64,000 nt of DNA. Source: Flagellimonas sp. HMM57 (GTDB lineage: Bacteria > Bacteroidota > Bacteroidia > Flavobacteriales > Flavobacteriaceae). The first letter of the stretch is position 1; each line of letters starts with the position of its first letter. The stretch lies in NCBI RefSeq assembly GCF_021390175.1, contig NZ_CP090004.1:1240001-1304000 (forward strand). The letters are read 5' to 3'. The position numbers and the translations under genes were made by a program. Below the pieces are notes generated by a model, which was given only the letters and a program-made list of their open reading frames with translations, ran no database searches and was not told where the DNA came from. Positions 1 to 7,169 of this stretch are shown piece by piece.

Positions 1-2
1 GT

Positions 3-239
3 TTGGAAGGTAATGTATATGTTTCCTATGCTCCTATACTATACCAACTTCCTGCCAATGGATATCTCACGGAAAATAGTCTATGCTTGGTTGATCTTCT
101 CAAAAAAAAGAGTAACAACGTGGAACTAAATGTATATGCCAATGTTGGTCACGGTTTTGATTTTGATGACAACGTACAAAGTATTATTGCAAGGAAAAAT
201 ACTATTAACTGGTTTAAAAAGATATTGAATATGAATTAG
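3..239 (+). CDS. Alpha/beta hydrolase, C-terminal fragment (runs in from the left edge)
   Basis: This is the last 78 codons of a gene that begins upstream of the window; the first codon in view (TTG) is simply where the frame enters, not a start. The segment 'NVGHGFDFDD' about 30 residues from the end, followed by a helix ending in 'NWFKKIL', resembles the C-terminal catalytic-histidine loop and final helix of dienelactone-hydrolase or prolyl-oligopeptidase-like alpha/beta hydrolases. The nucleophile and acid residues lie outside the window, so substrate and family cannot be fixed. Confidence 0.55.
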   Translation: MEGNVYVSYAPILYQLPANGYLTENSLCLVDLLKKKSNNVELNVYANVGHGFDFDDNVQSIIARKNTINWFKKILNMN

Positions 240-534
240 ACACTTTAAGTACCATATACCAAAACCTCCCGTTCAATTGCTCGATTTGTATAATTTTCCA
301 ATTTAACCTCTTCCCATGAAGGCTTTCAACCTTTCTTCATATTTACAAGTCCCGGTTTTGACCAATAACCAAGTTAATTGAATTATTAATTACGTCTTTT
401 TTGATATGATTTTAAATACTGTTGAGATTATATCAAAAGAGAAGAAATCATCCTCAAAAAATAAAATCAATAAAGTTGGTTCATAAAAGAACCAGAATTA
501 GAACAAACCCAAATAGAAAATAAATTTGACCGAA
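240..534. other. Intergenic stretch, no gene seen
   Basis: About 295 AT-rich bases separate the hydrolase fragment from the next ORF. I see no reading frame with coding character. An imperfect inverted pair (tcttttttgatat near 395-407 and atatcaaaaga at 430-440, differing by two T) could form a weak hairpin. No clear promoter or terminator can be named. Confidence 0.4.
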
Positions 535-921
535 ATGAAAAAAGACTTTCTTGAAAAATGGATTCTTGATTTAATCAAGCTAGAGTATGAACTGGGGAAT
601 ATTCCCAAACGTGCAACGTATAAATTAAAAGAACGCATGGACAACTTTATAGAGGTTACGCTAATATGGTTGAACAAGGAAAACGTTGAGTACAAAATAA
701 TATATAGTGCAAGAGCTTATGGAAAAAAAAGCATTGCGGTAAGTTGTGAAACCATAAACGAATCTCTGTTTGATATGGAGAGTTATTATACTCTTGAAAT
801 TCACAAATATGTAAATAATATCAAGAGGAGCTATAGTACTAGAAAAATTGTGGATTATGATGTTATGAACGTGGTTGGTGAATTACAAAAATTGGACGAA
901 ACCAGAGGTTTAGATTTATAG
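535..921 (+). CDS. Hypothetical protein, about 128 aa
   Basis: I do not recognise this protein. The frame also holds a TTG at 526, but the ATG at 535 (MKKDFLEKW) is the more natural start. The product is soluble and lysine/glutamate rich, with no signal peptide or membrane segment; it looks alpha-helical at the N-terminus, with beta character in the middle (IEVTLIWL, VEYKIIYSA). It stands alone between two non-coding stretches, so context gives no hint of a job. Its neighbours in the first 2.5 kb are also orphan genes, as expected for an accessory region. Confidence 0.55.
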   Translation: MKKDFLEKWILDLIKLEYELGNIPKRATYKLKERMDNFIEVTLIWLNKENVEYKIIYSARAYGKKSIAVSCETINESLFDMESYYTLEIHKYVNNIKRSYSTRKIVDYDVMNVVGELQKLDETRGLDL

Positions 922-953
922 TTTCTTTTTTATCTGTTTTTAATTGCAAGGTC

Positions 954-1016
954 ATAGACAAAATGCCTGTTTTGATTTTTAATTCCTTTCATCCGATAAA
1001 TCTGCATTTTGTCTAT
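954..1016. repeat. 13-bp perfect inverted repeat with 37-nt spacer
   Basis: atagacaaaatgc at 954-966 is matched exactly by its reverse complement gcattttgtctat at 1004-1016. It lies about 30 bases after the stop of the 535-921 gene. It could be a transcript-stabilising hairpin, an intrinsic terminator without a strong U-tract, or the remnant of a small mobile element. Confidence 0.6.
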
Positions 1017-1140
1017 ATGGCCTCATTCGTCAATTAAGAAGGCCCATCCATATATTTCACCCCTGTAAAACTTACATAAAGTTGTTCCTTAGTGTAAAGT
1101 TTTAAAAGTTCCCAGATTTTTAATTTAATACCTTTTCATT

Positions 1141-1806
1141 ATGCATCTATTAACCATTATATGGACATTGACCTGTGCCGCCATAATTGTAGGATACCCG
1201 ATTTATCTCTATCGAAAATCTTTATCGTTGATGGCTTTCAATAAAAAGAAGAACACCGTAGCTATGGCCTCAAGTACTGTTGAATTAGTATCATTTGATT
1301 TAAAAAACCAATCTCCTGGATGGTCTTTTAAGTTAGATGTACCTCAAATTACAGAGGAAGTCCTTTATAACAATCCTATTCTTTTTTATCTAGAATCCAA
1401 TGACACTTGCCTTAAACTGCCTTTGAACAATGCCATTTTAGGTTATTCTGCATTTGTCTATAAAAATACCGGGAAAGTCTATGTAACTTTTAAATCCCTA
1501 GCAGATGGGGTGTCCAACTTTTATGTGCCAGCGTGGCATCTGCATAAATTGAAGATTTTAATCATAAAATCTCGGGATAAAAGAATTTATGGGGATTGGG
1601 GGGCCAAACCAGACAAGTCCGAAATTTTCAAAGGATTAAAAAAAGCAGGAATCAATATAAATGATTACGAAGAAACTTTAGGTTATTTCAGCAATATAGC
1701 TGCTATAGAATTTAAGGGTCATTTTTCAAATACCACCAATAGAAAACGCACTAACAGCTTGCCCTCCATACAAACACGCACCCAAAAACTGTCTTCTACA
1801 GGATAA
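1141..1806 (+). CDS. Hypothetical membrane-anchored protein, 221 aa
   Basis: I do not recognise a family. Residues 1-25 (LLTIIWTLTCAAIIVGYPIY) form one hydrophobic segment, probably an uncleaved anchor because no signal-peptidase site is evident. The rest is a hydrophilic domain of alternating beta-like strands (for example GKVYVTFKSLADG and NFYVPAW). The last 30 residues are Ser/Thr/Arg rich and probably disordered. The ATG at 1141 is the only plausible start. The gene is monocistronic, with over 200 non-coding bases before it and about 775 after it. Confidence 0.6.
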   Translation: MHLLTIIWTLTCAAIIVGYPIYLYRKSLSLMAFNKKKNTVAMASSTVELVSFDLKNQSPGWSFKLDVPQITEEVLYNNPILFYLESNDTCLKLPLNNAILGYSAFVYKNTGKVYVTFKSLADGVSNFYVPAWHLHKLKILIIKSRDKRIYGDWGAKPDKSEIFKGLKKAGININDYEETLGYFSNIAAIEFKGHFSNTTNRKRTNSLPSIQTRTQKLSSTG

Positions 1807-2581
1807 TCATAAAATATAGTACACTAAGATCAATTGGTCTATTGCGTTTAAACTGATTCTATTTTTCTATTGTAAAAATACTGTCTTCTGTCCCTTCTTG
1901 GAGTGTTGCAGACAAATTTTGAAGGTTAATTTCATAAACTCAAAACAGCTATTTTCTCAACCATGAATTCAAAAGCCCCATCGGTCAATTCATATGGGCA
2001 CTATATCAAATGGGCACCTATTATTAGTTGCTATCACTTTAATTTTGAGTCTAGGTTGATAAGGTTAAGCAAATAAGTCAGATTGATTCATTTGGTATTA
2101 ATCGAATTACATTTCACATAGTATGATAAACTCACCATTAGTAATTTTTATAGTAGGTTGTAAACGAGTATGGGGTTATGCTGCGTAGCAATCATTTAAA
2201 AATGAAAACGGTGAGTTTTTATTTCATACTACCGGAAAAAAGATTTGATTATCTGGATTGTTGACTTTTTTATTAAACAAAATCTATTTGAAAAATAACT
2301 CCTACAGAGACAAAATGCATTTCGCCATCTAATTGGATATCCTCCAATTATTAATCCTCTCCCCCATTTTGCAAAATGTCCAGTCTTAAATTCTCCTTTT
2401 AAAACAATAAAACACGATTCAATAATTGTATGTCCCAAACAATAAGCCTGTCTTTGATAGAAGAGCAATACCTTTTAATTATATAAGGCGCTTTTTTAAG
2501 AATCGGCACGAAAAACAATTACCCAACATTAGGAGCATATCATTAAAGGGAGTTGTGTATTAAAATCTGAACAACGACCGA
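1807..2581. other. Long intergenic stretch with degraded sequence
   Basis: This 775-bp AT-rich stretch holds no convincing gene. Short frames occur, for example a 22-codon hydrophobic frame near 2002-2070 reading ...HLLLVAITLILSLG, and a 79-codon minus-strand frame at 2229-2468; neither has good coding character. An imperfect inverted repeat spans 2120-2230. Just downstream begins a sensor-kinase gene lacking its N-terminal half, so this stretch probably contains the scar of a deletion or insertion that removed the kinase's 5' part. That is inference from position. Confidence 0.45.
2120..2230. repeat. Imperfect long inverted repeat, possible attC-like or MITE scar
   Basis: The left arm agtatga..taaactcacc (2120-2136) and the right arm ggtgagttt..tcatact (2210-2230) are reverse complements except for a 4-nt indel. 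Between them lies a GC-richer core around 2166-2194 containing the small hairpin tgct-gcg-tagca. A folded single-strand element of this general shape recalls integron attC-like sites, but I see no integrase and cannot assign R-box motifs with confidence. Confidence 0.35.
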
Positions 2582-3121
2582 ATGTCGGCCCTAAAATACA
2601 TTTCAAAATTTGGAAGCCTTACACGCAGCGTTCTGGAAAATTCTATTGAGACAAAAGTTTTGTTGAGAGATGAAATAAAATTATTAAATTCCTACTTAGA
2701 ACTAGAATCACTTCGTTTTGACAATTTTTTCGAATATAAAATAAATGTTTCGGAGGATTTAGATACAAATACCACAGAAATTCCTTTCATGGTCATTCAA
2801 CCCTTCATAGAAAATGCTATTATCCACGGTCTGAATAAAAAAAAGGAAGGTGATAAAAAACTTTTAATAAGTTTCAAGAAAAAAGGGGATGTTATTTTTT
2901 GTTTTATAGAGGATAATGGCATAGGCAGAATTGCATCAGAAAAGCTGAACAATACTTTAAAAAAGAAAAAGAAGTCAAGAGGTATAGAAATAACAGAGAA
3001 AAGACCGAATCTAATGGGTAAGCCCGACTCGCAAAAAAGTGTAATTGAGATTATAGATAAATATGACGATAACAACAAATCTACTGGCACCAGAGTTTCT
3101 ATAAAGATTGGCCCATCATAA
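2582..3121 (+). CDS. LytS/YehU-type sensor histidine kinase, N-terminally truncated
   Basis: The protein matches the C-terminal part of the His_kinase plus HATPase_c arrangement of LytS-type kinases. 'YISKFGSLTRSVLENS' is the helix that normally follows the phospho-acceptor H-box. 'MVIQPFIENAIIHGL' (about residues 70-84) is the N-box that binds ATP-Mg, 'IEDNGIGR' is the G1 box, and 'SRGIEITEKR' corresponds to the G2 region. The H-box (normally PHFxFNxLN) and every upstream sensor or membrane segment are missing, and I could not find them in any frame of the 100 bases upstream. At 179 aa it is about half a normal protein and cannot autophosphorylate as read. The next gene is its probable response regulator. 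It may be a pseudogene or a remnant ATPase. Confidence 0.7.
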   Translation: MSALKYISKFGSLTRSVLENSIETKVLLRDEIKLLNSYLELESLRFDNFFEYKINVSEDLDTNTTEIPFMVIQPFIENAIIHGLNKKKEGDKKLLISFKKKGDVIFCFIEDNGIGRIASEKLNNTLKKKKKSRGIEITEKRPNLMGKPDSQKSVIEIIDKYDDNNKSTGTRVSIKIGPS

Positions 3122-3131
3122 ACCCGATGAT

Positions 3132-3884
3132 ATGATATTAAAAGTAGTTATTGTAGAAGATGAAAAACGAAGTAGAGACACATTAAAGACCCTTCTGGAA
3201 GAATTTTGTAAAGATGTGCAGGTCATAGCTACCGCAAGCAGTGTTTCTGAAGCCGTTAAGGTATTGTCCGTTTTTAGTCCAGACGTTGTTTTTCTGGATA
3301 TTGAACTTCAGTCTGGAGTAGGCTTTGATATCTTGGAACAAATCAAAGACCCGGATTTTGAAATTATTTTTACTACCGCATTTGAAAAATATGCCATAAG
3401 GGCTATAAAATTCAGCTCATTGGATTATTTGTTAAAGCCCATTGACCTTGATGAATTGAAAGAAGCTGTTGAAAAAGCGAGAAGAAGAATGGACACCAAT
3501 ATATATAGGCAACAAATAGAAACCCTCATGCAAAGCATTGGAAATGACTCTTACAAGCAAGAAAAAATATGCCTCGCCACTACTTCTGGAATGGAGTTTA
3601 TTGCTATTGAAGACGTTGTCCTTTGTAAAGCCGACGGTTCTTACACCTGTTTTGTCCTAAAAAATAAGAATACCCTTTTGGTGAGCAAACACTTAAAGGA
3701 GTATGAAATCTTATTGGCAGAACAACAATTTATGAGGGTTCATAATAGTTTTTTGATCAATTTAAAAGAAGTAAAGAAATACGTAAAATCAGATGGCGGA
3801 TATATTATCATGAGCAATGATATGCATGTGAGTATTTCCCCCAGAAAAAAAGATGAACTTATTGAGTCAATGAAAAAATTGTAA
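3132..3884 (+). CDS. LytTR-family response regulator
   Basis: Residues 1-120 are a CheY-like receiver: 'VVIVEDE' carries the acidic pair, 'DVVFLDIEL' the phospho-acceptor Asp, 'IIFTTAFEKYA' the switch Thr and 'LLKPI' the conserved Lys. Residues about 145-250 are a LytTR DNA-binding domain ('FIAIEDVVLCKADGSYTCFVL', 'FMRVHNSFLINL'). Such AgrA/LytR-type regulators bind direct repeats in promoters and are activated by LytS-type kinases. The frame extends upstream to a TTG at 3108, inside the kinase gene, but the ATG at 3132 (MILKVVIVEDE) gives the normal length. It lies 10 bases after the truncated kinase. All key residues are intact, so it may now be driven by another kinase or act unphosphorylated. 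Confidence 0.88.
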   Translation: MILKVVIVEDEKRSRDTLKTLLEEFCKDVQVIATASSVSEAVKVLSVFSPDVVFLDIELQSGVGFDILEQIKDPDFEIIFTTAFEKYAIRAIKFSSLDYLLKPIDLDELKEAVEKARRRMDTNIYRQQIETLMQSIGNDSYKQEKICLATTSGMEFIAIEDVVLCKADGSYTCFVLKNKNTLLVSKHLKEYEILLAEQQFMRVHNSFLINLKEVKKYVKSDGGYIIMSNDMHVSISPRKKDELIESMKKL

Positions 3885-3949
3885 GACGGATTACCTAATT
3901 GTAATAAATAACTGTCTCATGGTGCTGCCACGACGTTACGATACAAAAA

Positions 3950-4111
3950 TTATTTGAGCTCTTGTTCTAATTGTAATACCGGCATCCAATAAAAGTTTAT
4001 TACCGACCATTCATCCATCTCAACATTTTGCGAGCTTCTTACGTATACCGCCCCATTATCTGAAAATACATGTTTGGTCATTAAGCCTTTGTTCGTTGAT
4101 TTATCATTCAT
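3950..4111 (-). CDS. Small acidic protein, 53 codons, translationally coupled
   Basis: This ORF is too short for ordinary ORF calling but looks coding. It starts at an ATG that overlaps the end of the upstream barrel gene (sequence ATGAATGA, where the second TGA is that gene's stop) and runs 53 codons to TAA. The product begins MNDKSTNKGLMTKHVF and contains 'NGAVYVRSSQNVEMDEW' and 'VINFYWMPVLQLEQELK'. Amphipathic beta/alpha character and two Trp suggest a folded small domain. The overlapping start suggests co-translation as the last gene of the sigma / anti-sigma / DUF4097 operon. I know no family for it. An internal Met at residue 11 is an alternative start. Confidence 0.5.
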   Translation of the reverse strand: MNDKSTNKGLMTKHVFSDNGAVYVRSSQNVEMDEWSVINFYWMPVLQLEQELK

Positions 4112-4763
4112 TGCCCAAATGTTTTTTATATCGATTACGCCCCATATTGAAAATACCTACTTTGATTCCAAAGCCTGCAGAAAAACCGTTTATGTTCTTT
4201 ATCTCATTGGGCTCTAGCTTTATTCTGCTCGAAAATCTGTAACGCATACCTACTTCTAACTGAACAAAACGGGAAAGATTGTATAGAAAGTTGACTCCCG
4301 GCTCAAAAACGAACACCTCATCCGAATCATCTTTATCCAAATCTATTTCAACATCCCCATTATCGTCTTCAACATAAACTACACCTCCTGCACCTATAAG
4401 TATAGGAAATGAAAGATTCGCTTTGGAACGACCCCATAAAATAGGTTCTATGTGGAGCCCACCATATGCCCCGGCAAAATCAAAAGTATCAAATGTATTT
4501 ACCCTTATGTCCTGGTCAGAATAAAACCCGACTGCAGCAAAACCAACCTCAAATTGTCTATTGGCTACGTATGCCACCTTAAAAACACCATGATATGTGT
4601 TTTCCCCATCTATTTCACCAAAGTAGGTACCCAAACCAAGGTAAACTCCATGTACTACATTGTTTCTATCGTTAAATTCTATGTACGTGTTATCTTCTTG
4701 ATTTTGACCCTGTGCAGCACAACTAAGGAGTGCTAAAAAGAGCAGTAATTTATATGGTTTCAT
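4104..4763 (-). CDS. Secreted, probably outer-membrane beta-barrel protein
   Basis: From the ATG at 4763 the protein starts MKPYKLLLFLALLSCAAQGQ, a signal peptide probably cut after A-Q-G; a cysteine in that region leaves a lipoprotein possible but the lipobox is poor. The frame is open to 4817, and an ATG at 4772 is also usable. The mature part is about 200 residues of alternating strands with Gly/aromatic pairs ('VYLGLGTYFGEI', 'FEVGFAAVGFYSDQ', 'LEVGMRYRFSSRIKLEP', 'GFSAGFGIKVGIF'), as in small OmpW/OmpX-like barrels, with an acidic loop (DLDKDDSDE). It follows the DUF4097 gene by about 100 bases and probably belongs to the sigma-factor operon, perhaps as its envelope output. Confidence 0.65.
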   Translation of the reverse strand: MKPYKLLLFLALLSCAAQGQNQEDNTYIEFNDRNNVVHGVYLGLGTYFGEIDGENTYHGVFKVAYVANRQFEVGFAAVGFYSDQDIRVNTFDTFDFAGAYGGLHIEPILWGRSKANLSFPILIGAGGVVYVEDDNGDVEIDLDKDDSDEVFVFEPGVNFLYNLSRFVQLEVGMRYRFSSRIKLEPNEIKNINGFSAGFGIKVGIFNMGRNRYKKHLGNE

Positions 4764-4860
4764 TTTTATCATATAGGTTGTTGTACCAAAGACAACGGTT
4801 TTGTTAAAAGGTTGCATAAAAATCTATTTTTTTGATTTTTTTTCTGATTGTGAAAGATTC

Positions 4861-5949
4861 CTAATCCCTGAGTACAATAACTCCCTTTATTCCGTTTATG
4901 GAAAAGTTTCCCATGACCCCAGCCCCGTAGGTAGCTTTAACATCCCTTATTTTCTTTCCTATATTGGTAACATCCGTCCTGATATTCGAAAATGATTTTG
5001 GAACTCTCAAAAGCCCTTGTTCCAAAGTAGCCTCAAAATTGAAGGCCATACCAGAAATGTCCATATTGACTTCGGAAGATTCTTGAACTATGTTTATCGC
5101 TGCGTTTGAATCCAGAACTTCATGCACCTCAACTTCAGCTATTCTGAGGGTCAAGAACATTTCGCTCCCAATACTAGCGATATCTGCATTGGAAAATTTG
5201 AAATCTCCGCGCAAACGTCCAATGTTAAGTAAGCTTACTTCATCTTTACTTGAATACATTTCCAACCTTGATACCGTATTCAATGTTATATCGCTTCCAC
5301 TACTGATGATCTTTAACTTTTCCGCGCTTTCAATATCTATAGAACCATTGTTCATTTTTATAGTTCCATAGCCTATATTGTCCCCGTTCAACTTTCCAAA
5401 TTTCATATCTATTTTTGCGGTTGACACGTCATCGTTCAACCAGATGTCCCCATGTTGTACCTCGGCCTCAAAATCTCCTTGCCAACCACTTGTCACGATA
5501 TCCCCAAACTTATTTGTTACTGTTAGTTCTGAATGTATTGGCAAATAGATTTCATAATTTATTTGAATATTGGATTTATCAAAGTCAAAAGGATTGGCCT
5601 TATTAAAATATCTGGTAAAAACACTTGAGCTACGGTCTACTATTTCCGAAGTAATCTTTATAAAGTCCCCAGCAAATGTGACTTCTGGCCGAATCCTCTC
5701 CAATAGCTTTTTTGCATTTTCTTCCTTTCTATGTTTCACTTTTATGGCAATGGAGACTTTAAGCTGATTTTTGTTCCAGCCATTTACAACGACATTTCCA
5801 TATTTGTTTTCAATATGGACCTTTCCATTTGCCGAAAGGTCATAGCTCTTTTCCCACTTCTTTGTTTGTTCACTTTGTGCCATGGCCACAAGTGCGAACA
5901 AACATAACAGTAGTGCGAGCAGGTTACTCTTATAATGTATACCCTTCAT
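4861..5949 (-). CDS. Secreted DUF4097-like beta-helix protein
   Basis: A signal peptide (MKGIHYKSNLLALLLCLFALVAMAQ, cut after MAQ) precedes about 335 residues. The pattern is typical of DUF4097/putative auto-transporter adhesin-like proteins: short strands with G/N turns such as 'GKVHIENKYGNVVVNGWNKNQLKVSIAIKV', repeated as 'ELTVTNKFGDIVTSGW', 'AKIDMKFGKLNGDNIGYG' and 'SIDIESAEKLKIISSGSDI', implying a right-handed beta-helix in the periplasm or at the surface. Its start overlaps the end of the putative anti-sigma gene by 20 bases, so the two are co-translated. Proteins of this family often sit beside ECF sigma / anti-sigma pairs in Bacteroidota. No catalytic residues are recognisable. Confidence 0.72.
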   Translation of the reverse strand: MKGIHYKSNLLALLLCLFALVAMAQSEQTKKWEKSYDLSANGKVHIENKYGNVVVNGWNKNQLKVSIAIKVKHRKEENAKKLLERIRPEVTFAGDFIKITSEIVDRSSSVFTRYFNKANPFDFDKSNIQINYEIYLPIHSELTVTNKFGDIVTSGWQGDFEAEVQHGDIWLNDDVSTAKIDMKFGKLNGDNIGYGTIKMNNGSIDIESAEKLKIISSGSDITLNTVSRLEMYSSKDEVSLLNIGRLRGDFKFSNADIASIGSEMFLTLRIAEVEVHEVLDSNAAINIVQESSEVNMDISGMAFNFEATLEQGLLRVPKSFSNIRTDVTNIGKKIRDVKATYGAGVMGNFSINGIKGVIVLRD

Positions 5950-6475
5950 AGTCTATTTCTTTTTTAGAGGCATTGATTTGTTCGAGGAGGTTTTCCATCA
6001 ATTCAATGCGTTTTCTATAGTTGTTTACAATGGCTTCCAATACCAGCTCATTATCCAGGTTGTTTTGCATTTCTAGCTTCAATTGTTCATACTCATTATC
6101 CAGTTCATCCATGAACGATAAAAATTCTTCTTTATCACTTTTAGTCAGTTTTGGATGGTTCTTTACCAATTGTACTTGTTGATGGACCAAACCCTGATAG
6201 TGCATATCAATATCAAAAAGTTCTTCATTAACATAGCCCTCCATATTTTTTTCGCTTGGGGTACTTAACATTAAAAAAGCTGTTACGGATAATCCCATTA
6301 AAAGGACAACACTGGCCACCACTCTTAGTATACTGGATTTCCAAAGTGGAATTGCCTCTATTTCTGATTCTGTATTAAGTTCCAGGGCAATTCCTTGCCA
6401 TAATTTATCTTTATCCACTTTATGGGTTTCAAAAGCTTGCCTATTTTCTTTGATATATTTTTCAAAATTGTCCAT
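5930..6475 (-). CDS. Putative anti-sigma factor, single-pass membrane protein
   Basis: About 50 cytoplasmic residues (MDNFEKYIKENRQAFETHKVDKDKLWQGI), one transmembrane helix (about residues 50-70, LRVVASVVLLMGLSVTAFLML), then a helical, charged periplasmic part with coiled-coil character (YEQLKLEMQNNLDNELVLEAIVNNYRKRIELMENLLEQI). This topology, and a start codon overlapping the sigma-factor stop by one base (TAATG), support a membrane anti-sigma factor holding the sigma factor until an envelope signal arrives. No ZAS zinc motif is seen, so the call rests on topology and context. Confidence 0.68.
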   Translation of the reverse strand: MDNFEKYIKENRQAFETHKVDKDKLWQGIALELNTESEIEAIPLWKSSILRVVASVVLLMGLSVTAFLMLSTPSEKNMEGYVNEELFDIDMHYQGLVHQQVQLVKNHPKLTKSDKEEFLSFMDELDNEYEQLKLEMQNNLDNELVLEAIVNNYRKRIELMENLLEQINASKKEIDYEGYTL

Positions 6476-7035
6476 TACAATTCATTTACAATTTGAACTA
6501 ATTTTTTTTTCGCTCTGTGGTATTGTGATTTAGAAGTTGAGTTTGTTATTCCCAAAATCTCTGCTATTTCCACATGATCATATCCTTCGATCAAATACAA
6601 TGTAATTATCTGTTTGTACCCTTCTGGTAATTGGCTTAAACCAAGTTTTATCTTTTCGATATCCATACTGGTGGCATCCTCTATTTCAACATCTTCAGAA
6701 GGTTCTCCTTCGTTTTCCAAAGAAGATAACATTAACCGTTTGGTCTTTAAATGGTTAATACTCTTATTGATCACAATGCGCTTTAACCAAGCTCCAAATG
6801 TGCTATCAAACCGGAATGAATCCAGTTTTTTAAACGCCTCAACAAAGCTTTCCTGAATAATATCCTCCGCATCCTCACGTATCGTCAATAAGCGCATGGC
6901 TACATTGAACATGGCATCCACGTACAACCCGTACAATTGGTACTGGGCAGTCCGGTTTCCTTCTTTGCTCTGTTCTACCAAAGCTTGATGCGTAAAACGT
7001 ACGTTTGCTTCCAAAAATTCTCGACGATTATTCAA
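6475..7035 (-). CDS. ECF RNA polymerase sigma factor
   Basis: Region sigma-2 is clear at about residues 25-95 ('YQLYGLYVDAMFNVAMRLL', 'REDAEDIIQESFVEAFKKL', 'FGAWLKRIVINKSINHLK'), and region sigma-4 at about 130-185 ('LSQLPEGYKQIITLYLIEGY', 'HVEIAEILGITNSTSKSQ'). Length (186 aa) is normal for an ECF factor. No ATG lies near the N-terminus; the start must be TTG at 7035 or TTG at 7014, so initiation may be weak. It heads a minus-strand operon with the putative anti-sigma, DUF4097 and barrel genes, and such operons are usually autoregulated. Its promoter must lie in 7036-7110. Confidence 0.9.
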   Translation of the reverse strand: MNNRREFLEANVRFTHQALVEQSKEGNRTAQYQLYGLYVDAMFNVAMRLLTIREDAEDIIQESFVEAFKKLDSFRFDSTFGAWLKRIVINKSINHLKTKRLMLSSLENEGEPSEDVEIEDATSMDIEKIKLGLSQLPEGYKQIITLYLIEGYDHVEIAEILGITNSTSKSQYHRAKKKLVQIVNEL

Positions 7036-7112
7036 TGACAGCTAAAAATAATTCTTATTCGTCTATTCCAAAGACAAACAAAAAACACAAGGGTTGCATT
7101 AAAGTGTATTTA

Positions 7113-7150
7113 ATCAAAAAACCTTCAACTTAAGTTGAAGGTTTTTTGAT
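7113..7150. terminator. Perfect 38-bp palindromic, bidirectional terminator
   Basis: The left arm (7113-7131, ending accttcaactt) and the right arm (7132-7150, starting aagttgaaggt) are exact reverse complements, with an A-run on the left and a T-run on the right, so either strand gives a hairpin followed by U residues. It lies 19 bases beyond the stop of the OmpA gene on the minus strand and insulates the T9SS operon from the sigma operon. Confidence 0.88.
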
Positions 7151-7169
7151 TTTTTATTTTGTAGGTTTC

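Noticed and set aside
1962..2070. Short ORFs (about 37 and 22 codons) with a hydrophobic run
   Set aside because: They are too short, lack a promoter or context, and may be decayed remnants of a membrane segment; not enough to call a gene.
2229..2468. 79-codon minus-strand ORF in the long intergenic region
   Set aside because: Its composition (many Cys, Arg, Phe, no clear start context) is not typical of neighbouring genes and no family is recognisable. I treat it as a chance frame in degraded sequence.
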